Shown here: positions 16,292 to 22,989 of the stretch, piece by piece | Numbering within the stretch: position 1 is the first letter of the stretch | How the letters are laid out: every line of letters starts with the position of its first letter | Assembly: GCA_038040445.1 (NCBI GenBank) | Contig: JBBPIG010000040.1 | Span: 1 to 32,743 of the forward strand | From: Acidobacteriota bacterium | GTDB lineage: Bacteria > Acidobacteriota > Blastocatellia > UBA7656 | DNA length: 32,743 nucleotides | Reading direction: 5' to 3' | Notes under the pieces: generated by a model | The model's database searches: none | What the model was told of the DNA's origin: nothing | What the model saw: the letters and a program-made list of their open reading frames with translations, nothing else | Translations under genes and position numbers: made by a program

Positions 16292-17827
16292 ATGACCAAG
16301 AACAGAATCAAGAAAGCCACAACTCACGTGGTCCAGAACGAAGGTCTGCTGTTCGAAGAGTCGCGTCCTGGACGAATCGGCTACTCCGTTCCTAAACTCG
16401 ACGTGCCCGAACGCCCGGATGATCAACTGGTCGATGGGCGGCTTCTTCGAGACGACGACCTCGAAGGCATGCCCGAGCTTTCGGAAGTAGATGTGATTCG
16501 CCACTTCACTCGGCTATCGACCTGGAACTACTGCATCGACCACGGGCTCTATCCGTTGGGCTCGTGCACGATGAAGTACAATCCGCGTATCAACGAGAAG
16601 ATCGCTCGCATCGAAGGGCTGGCAAGTCTTCACCCGCTGACTCCAACGCCGCTCGCTCAAGGCGCGCTCGATATAGTCTTTCGCCTCGAAGAATGCCTTG
16701 CCCATATTACGGGTCTTGCGGCGGTGACGAGTCAACCGGCGGCCGGCGCGCAAGGTGAGATGACCGGGCTAATGATGATTCGCGCGGCGCTGACCGAACG
16801 CGGCGATCCGCGCAAGAAGGTCTTGATTCCGGATTCCGCGCACGGAACGAATCCCGCCTCCGCGGTCATCTGCGGCTACACGGTGGAGACGGTTCCGTCT
16901 CGATCGGATGGCCTCACCGACCTTGAAGAGCTGCGGCGTCATATGAGCGAAGACGTGGCTGCGTTGATGCTCACCAATCCGAACACGCTCGGGAAGTTCG
17001 AACGGAACATCCAGGAGATCTGCGGCATCGTGCACGAGCGCGGCGGATTCGTCTACATGGACGGCGCCAATATGAATGCGCTTGCGGGTGTCGCCAAACC
17101 GGCGAAGTTTGGAATCGACGTGATGCATTTGAACCTGCACAAGACATTCTCAACCCCGCACGGCGGCGGTGGCCCCGGAGCCGGTCCGGTTGCTGTGACC
17201 TCCGAACTCGAACCCTATCTTCCCTTCCCTCGAGTCGTACGCGCTGGAGACGGGACTCTCGAGCTCGACTTCAATCGCCCGAAATCAGTCGGCCGCGTAC
17301 GCGCATACTTAGGTAACTTCGGTGTGCTGGTCCGCGCGCTCGCGTACATTTTGACGCACGGCGATCAGGGCTTGCGCGAGGCGACCGAGACCGCGGTACT
17401 GAATGCGAACTACATCGCACATCATTTGAAAGACACCTTTGACGTTCCTTACCCGGGTCGCGTGATGCACGAGGTGGTTTTCTCCGATAAGCGCCAGGTC
17501 AAGCTTGGAGTTCGCAACGCTGACATCGCCAAGCGGCTGATTGACTATGGATTCTATCCGCCGACTATGTCGTTCCCGTTGATCGTCAGCGGCGCGCTGA
17601 TGGTCGAGCCGACCGAAACCGAAGGCCGCGAGGAGCTGGACCTGTTCATTGATGCTATGAAGTCCATCGCCGCGGAAGCCGCCGAGGATCCCGAGTTGCT
17701 GAAGCACGCCCCTCTCACAACCAAAGTCGGCCGCCTGGATGAAGTGGCGGCCGCGCGCAGACCGGTGCTCAGGTGGCGCCCCGGTCACCGCGAAAAACGG
17801 GCCGAGGGTACTTCATCCTCCTCCTAA
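16292..17827 (+). CDS. gcvPB: Glycine dehydrogenase (decarboxylating) subunit 2
   Basis: The catalytic subunit of the two-subunit P protein, which decarboxylates glycine with PLP and passes aminomethyl to GcvH. The 511-residue chain has the subunit-2 signatures YPLGSCTMKYNPR, SAHGTNPASA, MLTNPNTLG and FVYMDGANMNA. The PLP-binding lysine is K284 in NLHKTFSTPHGGGGPG. The last 25 residues are basic and end in a serine run, a divergent tail without family conservation. The ATG has only a weak GAAAGA upstream. Lipoamide dehydrogenase, the fourth component, is not encoded in the window. Confidence 0.95.
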   Translation: MTKNRIKKATTHVVQNEGLLFEESRPGRIGYSVPKLDVPERPDDQLVDGRLLRDDDLEGMPELSEVDVIRHFTRLSTWNYCIDHGLYPLGSCTMKYNPRINEKIARIEGLASLHPLTPTPLAQGALDIVFRLEECLAHITGLAAVTSQPAAGAQGEMTGLMMIRAALTERGDPRKKVLIPDSAHGTNPASAVICGYTVETVPSRSDGLTDLEELRRHMSEDVAALMLTNPNTLGKFERNIQEICGIVHERGGFVYMDGANMNALAGVAKPAKFGIDVMHLNLHKTFSTPHGGGGPGAGPVAVTSELEPYLPFPRVVRAGDGTLELDFNRPKSVGRVRAYLGNFGVLVRALAYILTHGDQGLREATETAVLNANYIAHHLKDTFDVPYPGRVMHEVVFSDKRQVKLGVRNADIAKRLIDYGFYPPTMSFPLIVSGALMVEPTETEGREELDLFIDAMKSIAAEAAEDPELLKHAPLTTKVGRLDEVAAARRPVLRWRPGHREKRAEGTSSSS

Positions 17828-17901
17828 CTATTACTGCTTACGGATCTTGTCCTTGTTAATTACAATATCGAACTGACGTGATAAGAGAGAAAGGTACAGA
17901 A

Positions 17902-18312
17902 ATGACCACGGAGAACTTAGAAGAACTTCGCGAGCAGCTGCTTCGTGAGGAGCGCGTGCAACAGATGGTGCGGGCGCGAGCCTACGAGATTTATCAGATG
18001 CGAGGCGGTCAGCCTGGATGGGAATCTCACGATTGGTTTCAGGCCGAAGGCGAAGTGCTGGCGTTCCTAATAGCCGATGAATCGCGCCGGGAGGATGAGA
18101 AAACAATCGCCGAAACTGCGGCTGCGACGACCGCACCGGAAGCGGCAACGACTAAACAGACCAGACCGCGCCCAGCTTCCAATGCCACGGCGGCCAAAAA
18201 AGCAGCGCCAGAGAAGACGACTACAAAGCAAGCCGCGTCAAAGAAACCCGAGTCCAAACCCAAAGCCAAACCAACTCGAAGATCATCGACAAGAGAGGAG
18301 AGCGATCAGTAG
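17902..18312 (+). CDS. DUF2934 protein with histone H1-like tail
   Basis: Starting at ATG 17902 (AAAGG about seven bases upstream), the 136-residue product has an N-terminal domain with RARAYEIYQMRGGQPGWESHDWFQAEGEVLA (split here as RARAYEIYQMRGGQPG then WESHDWFQAEGEVLA), the DUF2934 signature (R.RAYE.Y..RGG..G....DW..AE.E). From about residue 65 it becomes a low-complexity tail rich in lysine, alanine, proline and threonine (for example KPKAKPTRRSS), like bacterial histone H1-type tails. DUF2934 has no established function; the tail suggests nucleic-acid or polyanion binding. It lies 74 bases after gcvPB and converges with the VWFA gene across 16 bases. Confidence 0.8.
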   Translation: MTTENLEELREQLLREERVQQMVRARAYEIYQMRGGQPGWESHDWFQAEGEVLAFLIADESRREDEKTIAETAAATTAPEAATTKQTRPRPASNATAAKKAAPEKTTTKQAASKKPESKPKAKPTRRSSTREESDQ

Positions 18313-18328
18313 CGGCACAACCGAATGG

Positions 18329-19390
18329 CTACTTCTTTGGCGCGTAGTAGGCGTCGCGCGTGCGTGCGGAGTATCCCGGTCGAGACAAGAACACCTTGAC
18401 TTGTCGCAGCCGCCCATCGTGTTCAAGATTTTTAGGAACGTAGGTGATGATGTACTGGTTCTTCAATTCTTGCGCCACCTGGGCATAGACGTCTTTCATC
18501 TCTTTTTCTTCAAGCGGTGAGTATATGCGTCCACCTGTTCTAGTCGAGAGGTCAGTCATCAACGCCTCAGCGCGCTCGAATCTTACCACCCCCATGTCCG
18601 CCATCTGAGCGTTGCGGCCGCCGAACACTCGCGAAGTCTTGCTGCGATACTTGTTCAACTCGTTTATGAAAGCGCGGGCCTTGCTTATCACGTAGATGAC
18701 CGAGCCTGACTTGACGATCGCGGTCAGCGCCTGTTCATAAGCAAGTTTGCTGGACGTGTCGTCGCCATCGGTCAGAAGGATGATCGCCTTGCGACCTTCG
18801 ACCTTCGCCAGTTGTTCATCGGCGGCTGAATACAGCGCATCGTAAAGCGCCGTGAGCCCATAGTCGAAGCTGCCCCGCTTGGTTTGCACCATCCCTGGCT
18901 TGAACCGCCACGAGAGCGCGTGCCGAACGTCCTCGGCTTTCGCGGTCCAGTCTTGAATCAACTCGATGTTTGTGTGGAACTCGATGACCGAGATTTTGTC
19001 TTCAGGGCCAAGCTGACTGACAAAGTGCAGCGCCGCGTCGCGCAATGAATTGATCTGGGAGACCACCGACCCCGATGCGTCGAGCATCAGCACAACATTC
19101 ACCGGAACGCTGCTTATCACGAAGCTGGCGATGTCCTGACGCTGGCCATCCTCGGCAACAATGAACTCGTCTTTTACCAACTCGGTGGCTTGATGACCGT
19201 AGGCATCGATGACCGTTACGTTGAGCAGCACTTCCTCGGCGCGCAACCGGAGAGGCTCGTCCTGATTCGGCTGTTTGGGAAGAGTCTTGCGTCCGCTTTG
19301 AGGATGAGCCGCGGTTATCAGCAGGAGGGAAACCAGGAGAGCTCCGTAAACCCGGCCGCAAGTTTTTCCGCGCTTTGAGATAGGTAACAT
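18329..19390 (-). CDS. Secreted VWFA-domain protein (acidobacterial type)
   Basis: A 353-residue protein with a basic N-terminus and a hydrophobic signal segment (about 13-28). A short beta domain follows (about 50-93, including LLNVTVIDAYGHQATELVKDEF), then a von Willebrand factor A domain (about 97-315). The MIDAS metal site is complete: DASGS (104-108), T180 in YGLTALYDAL, and TDGDD (207-211). The order of domains and the C-terminal stretch LKNQYIITYVP fit TIGR03436, the VWFA family expanded in Acidobacteria, usually in the periplasm or at the cell surface and of unknown ligand. It is a single gene diverging from the next plus-strand gene. Confidence 0.88.
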   Translation of the reverse strand: MLPISKRGKTCGRVYGALLVSLLLITAAHPQSGRKTLPKQPNQDEPLRLRAEEVLLNVTVIDAYGHQATELVKDEFIVAEDGQRQDIASFVISSVPVNVVLMLDASGSVVSQINSLRDAALHFVSQLGPEDKISVIEFHTNIELIQDWTAKAEDVRHALSWRFKPGMVQTKRGSFDYGLTALYDALYSAADEQLAKVEGRKAIILLTDGDDTSSKLAYEQALTAIVKSGSVIYVISKARAFINELNKYRSKTSRVFGGRNAQMADMGVVRFERAEALMTDLSTRTGGRIYSPLEEKEMKDVYAQVAQELKNQYIITYVPKNLEHDGRLRQVKVFLSRPGYSARTRDAYYAPKK

Positions 19391-19661
19391 CTGGTTTATT
19401 TAGTATAGCGGAGGCGAGGCATATCCGAAAACTTGAACCTCGAGATCGATCCGTCTGCAACTCGCTGGCGCTCGGCAGATGCCCAAAAGTAGACGCGCGC
19501 ACTGCGAAGGGATCAATAGAATGAGCTTCAGCTTTCGATTTTCTGGTATGAAAAGCGAATCAAATTAATCTCATCAATATTAACCTCTGTAGGTTCCCAA
19601 ATCCGCGAGCGATTCCGAGGTCTTGACTCAACGGTCGATATTCGATACAGAGAGGTAACTT

Positions 19662-20615
19662 ATGTTCGATATCATAAAAGTATTAATCGGCCTATTGCTC
19701 CCGTTTCTCGTATTGAGCCTGCTCTGCACTCTGCTTACCGAATTCATATCCCGAACAAGAAATCTTCGAGGCAAAACTTTGGCTAACGCTATAAGAGTAA
19801 TGCTCACAGACACGTCAAACGCCGAGTTGAGCGACGTTTTTTACCATCATCATTTAATAAGATCGTTGTTCCAAGGAAAACGCGAGCCCCCTTACATACC
19901 TTCTAGGCTGTTTGCATACGTGTTAGTAGACATTATTAAGAGCAGGACTAAGACCAATCAGCTAACACTCGCGTTAAGCAAAATTCAGGAGAAACCCTTG
20001 CGTGAGGCTTTGCTAGCTTTGAATACAGACACCAATACCGACAGAGCGGTAATTGGCAGTATTGAGAGATGGTACAACGATGTAATGGAGCGGGCTTCAG
20101 GCTGGTATCAACAAAAGGTACAAACAACCATAATTGTTCTCGGATTTAGTCTCGCCGTTGGCATCAATATTGACACGGTTCTAATCTCAGATTACATAAC
20201 ACGAGGCGCAGTGCTGCGCGAGGTTTTTGTGGCAACGGCCAAAGATCTCATTGAGGTACGACACCAGGATGCGGCAACACAGGCTGTTGATAAGAACCGT
20301 GCAACCGAACTCGCAGAAGCATGGTATCAACTCCAACCCTTCGGTCTACCAATCGGATGGGTTCACCAACCTGGACAGCCATTTTATTATGTCCGTGGAA
20401 CGCCTACTTGGCCGAATGAAGAGAATTTCCTGACAAAACTTATTGGGCTCTTTCTCACCGCATGTGCTGTCATTTTAGGAGCCCCTATGTGGTTTGATGT
20501 GTTGAATAAATTCGTTTTGATCCGTACCAGCGGTAAAGCTCCTGAGGAGACGCCGCTGCCGCCTATGGACATACCTTCGCCTCTAGAGGAGTCCCGCTCG
20601 CCATCAAGCGGTTAA
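19662..20615 (+). CDS. Membrane protein of unknown function (three helices)
   Basis: I do not recognise this 317-residue protein. The start at ATG 19662 is backed by AGAGAGGT upstream. Helix 1 is residues about 4-27 (IIKVLIGLLLPFLVLSLLCTLL), followed by a basic segment RTRNLRGKTLANAIRVML. A cytoplasmic-like helical region (about 50-150) ends in RWYNDVMERASGWYQQKV. Helix 2 is about 153-175 and helix 3 about 257-280, the latter leading into LGAPMWFDVLNKFVLIRTSGK. The final 35 residues are rich in proline and serine. Proteins with the same three landmarks (RTRNLRGK, WYND.M.R.SGWY and GAPMWFD.LNK) seem familiar as scattered hypotheticals. Its codons are clearly AT-richer than neighbours, suggesting transfer. 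Confidence 0.8.
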   Translation: MFDIIKVLIGLLLPFLVLSLLCTLLTEFISRTRNLRGKTLANAIRVMLTDTSNAELSDVFYHHHLIRSLFQGKREPPYIPSRLFAYVLVDIIKSRTKTNQLTLALSKIQEKPLREALLALNTDTNTDRAVIGSIERWYNDVMERASGWYQQKVQTTIIVLGFSLAVGINIDTVLISDYITRGAVLREVFVATAKDLIEVRHQDAATQAVDKNRATELAEAWYQLQPFGLPIGWVHQPGQPFYYVRGTPTWPNEENFLTKLIGLFLTACAVILGAPMWFDVLNKFVLIRTSGKAPEETPLPPMDIPSPLEESRSPSSG

Positions 20616-20737
20616 TCCGTCAATCAGATAAGTTGTTCTTGTGGATAACGTATTAAATCACGTCTAAATGTGTTAAGGACTTGCGGTCGCAGTCGCGGAA
20701 GAATTGGAAGCAGTTTATAACACAGCGGGGTTCATAA

Positions 20738-20882
20738 AGACCTGCAAGGAGCAGGTCTGTGGCCGATGTGGGAGGAAGGAATTGGAGGCCGACAGTAAAG
20801 AAAGGCCTCCTTGACTCCTGTATGTGCTACGCATAACATCCCGCCACGACGAGGAAGGTTGCTGCCCGACCAGTCCAAGGAG
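20738..20882 (+). promoter_or_regulatory. Possible RNA switch in the phospholipase leader
   Basis: Two hairpins precede the gene: AGACCTGC/GCAGGTCT (20738-20745 with 20751-20758) and GGAGGCC/GGCCTCC (20784-20790 with 20804-20810). The heptamer CAAGGAG occurs in the loop region of the first (20745-20751) and again as the gene's ribosome binding site (20876-20882). Its exact complement CTCCTTG lies at 20807-20813, overlapping the second hairpin. Alternative pairings could hide or free the binding site. This is an observation of complementarity, not a proved switch; neither hairpin has a T-run, so they are not typical terminators. Confidence 0.3.
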
Positions 20883-20889
20883 CCAAACC

Positions 20890-22770
20890 ATGCCTTCTTA
20901 CATAAACATCGAGAACAACCTGACCGCAGGTCTCACCGTAGACACCACCGTCAGCCCCGCCCTCAGCAGCGACGACTGGGGCGTGGATTCAAGCACTGCG
21001 CCGAACGGCGAGACCACCCGCGTCTTGTGGATGAATCGTGATGAGGGCATTCACGACAAACACACCTGGATTTTCACCACTGCGTTCACTTATGCGGGCG
21101 TTGCGATCCAGTTGCAGGAGTCGCTGACCGGCACGCTGTTGAGCAGCACGCTCGAGATTCAGATCGTCGCCGGCGGTAAAAGCACTGGCTGGCAGTCGAA
21201 TAACACCTCGCTCATGTTTACCGGGACCGACGGGAATTCCTACCGAATCAGCGGAAGCTTCTTTCTCGACGAGATCTACGACGACGTGACGTACGCAATC
21301 AGCCAGAACATTCTTCCGCCGATCAACCACGTCGTGGTGCTGATGATGGAGAACCGCTCGTTAGACAATCTGCTCGGCTGGGTCTATACCGACCAGAACA
21401 ATCAACCGCCGCACAACATCCCGGCCCAGGAGCCAACGTCCTACGCGGGCCTCGTTAAACACAAATATCACAACCAGCTCACGCCGGACTCGCCGCTCGT
21501 GTACGCGAAAAATGGAACGGACTCCACGGTTGTTCCAAGCCCCGATCCGGGCGAAGAGTTCACTCAAATGACGCAACAGATCTTCGGCGCATCGACGACA
21601 GCCGACATGTCGGGCTTCCTCGCCAACTACTTCACCCAGTGCCCGGGGGACCCGAACCAGATCATGCACTCGTACAATCCGGCCCAGGTTCCGGTGATCA
21701 GCCAGATCGCGCAAGCATTCGCGGTGAGCGATGCATGGTACGCATCGGCCCCGTGTCAGACCTGGCCTAACCGAGGCTTTGTACACACCGGCTCGTCGGA
21801 CGGGCATATCAACAACGACGATTCCGAGCCCTACGACATCAACACGATCTTCAATCTGCTCAAAGACCAGGGCATCTCCTGGATGGTCTACAACAACTCC
21901 ATCGCGCCTTCGCTGGTGCACGTGATGTTTCCAAAGCTCTGGCTCGAGCTAGACCATTTCGCGGACCTGTTTGATTTCGTTACCGCCTGCCAGCAGCCCG
22001 CGACAGCGCCGGCTGGCAGCAAACTTCCGCAGTACAGCTTCATTGAGCCGAACTTCCTGAATGCAATTCCTCCACACGACGAAAGCTACCATCCGCCGCA
22101 CGACATCACGCCCGCCGAGCAATTCCTGGCAGAGGTCTACAGCGCCATTCAGGCGTGCCCCTACCGCGACGAGATCCTGTTCGTGATCACCTTCGACGAG
22201 CACGGCGGCTGCTACGACCATGTGCCTCCGCCGAGCGGCGCGGAGGCTCCGCTGCCCGCTTCGGTTTCGCGCGACGGCACTTTTGATTTCAGCCGTTACG
22301 GCGTGCGAGTGCCGACAATCGTGGTGTCCTCGTATGTGACGCCAGGCACGGTCTTCCGCGCGGAAGGGGGCACGCCCTACGACCACACAACGATATTGGC
22401 TACGCTGCGCGACTGGCTGGGCATCAATCAGGCCACGTTCGAAGCTTCGCTGCCGAGCCCGCGCATCGCCGCGGCGCCGACTCTCGCTTCGGTGTTAACC
22501 GAAACCAAGCCGCAAGCTTGGCCGGTCATCAAGGCGCCCGCGACCGAAGCGAAGATACCCGATCCGACCGAGCCTCCCAACGAGCTGGTCATGACCATCG
22601 TCATTGGCGAGGCCTCGCGGCGGGCCGGTACCTACATCGGCCCGGTGGGCGTTGCAGCGCTCAGACAAGCAATCCAGACCGAGGAACAGGCTCACGCATA
22701 CTTCGCGGCACAACCGTCGAAGCCCAAAACCAGGATACTGCTCCCGACTCGCTTCTTGCCGCTTCCCTGA
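20890..22770 (+). CDS. Phospholipase C/acid phosphatase-family protein with extra N-terminal domain
   Basis: ATG 20890 follows AAGGAG by seven bases, giving 626 residues. Residues about 145-570 are a phosphoesterase domain of the phospholipase C/AcpA family (PF04185). Its motifs run in order: VVVLMMENRSLDNLLGW, QCPGDPNQIMHSY, FAVSDAWYASAPCQTWPNR, YSFIEPNF, ILFVITFDEHGGCYDHV and YDHTTILATLRDWLGI. Substrates in the family are phospholipids or phosphomonoesters. The first 140 residues are an all-beta region beginning MPSYINIENNLTAGLTVDTT, in outline like aegerolysin or crystal-toxin beta-sandwich domains; this is tentative. No signal peptide is present, whereas family members are normally exported, often by Tat. 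A structured leader precedes it, and lptFG follows after about 220 bases. Confidence 0.87.
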   Translation: MPSYINIENNLTAGLTVDTTVSPALSSDDWGVDSSTAPNGETTRVLWMNRDEGIHDKHTWIFTTAFTYAGVAIQLQESLTGTLLSSTLEIQIVAGGKSTGWQSNNTSLMFTGTDGNSYRISGSFFLDEIYDDVTYAISQNILPPINHVVVLMMENRSLDNLLGWVYTDQNNQPPHNIPAQEPTSYAGLVKHKYHNQLTPDSPLVYAKNGTDSTVVPSPDPGEEFTQMTQQIFGASTTADMSGFLANYFTQCPGDPNQIMHSYNPAQVPVISQIAQAFAVSDAWYASAPCQTWPNRGFVHTGSSDGHINNDDSEPYDINTIFNLLKDQGISWMVYNNSIAPSLVHVMFPKLWLELDHFADLFDFVTACQQPATAPAGSKLPQYSFIEPNFLNAIPPHDESYHPPHDITPAEQFLAEVYSAIQACPYRDEILFVITFDEHGGCYDHVPPPSGAEAPLPASVSRDGTFDFSRYGVRVPTIVVSSYVTPGTVFRAEGGTPYDHTTILATLRDWLGINQATFEASLPSPRIAAAPTLASVLTETKPQAWPVIKAPATEAKIPDPTEPPNELVMTIVIGEASRRAGTYIGPVGVAALRQAIQTEEQAHAYFAAQPSKPKTRILLPTRFLPLP

Positions 22771-22843
22771 CCGCGGCTCTCCGCATCCAGCTATTGACGC
22801 AGGCCACAATGAGCCAATCAGCGCTTGCCTCAAGGCCGCGAGA

Positions 22844-22861
22844 AGCCCCATAAATGGGGCT
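22844..22861. terminator. Short hairpin after the phospholipase gene
   Basis: AGCCCCA, loop TAAA, TGGGGCT forms a perfect 7-base stem about 75 bases after the phospholipase stop. There is no T-run on either side, so it is at best a weak or factor-assisted terminator. Confidence 0.3.
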
Positions 22862-22989
22862 AGACACGGAAACCGCCGCGCTGTCATCCCAGGCGTAAAC
22901 GCGCTGGGCTAGTGGAAAACAGAATCGCAAAGGCCAACCACAGTGTCCAATGTTGATGCCCCCATGTTCGCATGCTAGACTCGATTCCG

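Noticed and set aside
19623-19651. Promoter-like TTGACT with 17-base spacer to TACAGA before the unknown membrane protein
   Set aside because: The -10 box would overlap the ribosome binding site and put the transcript start at the start codon, which conflicts with the good AGAGAGGT site.
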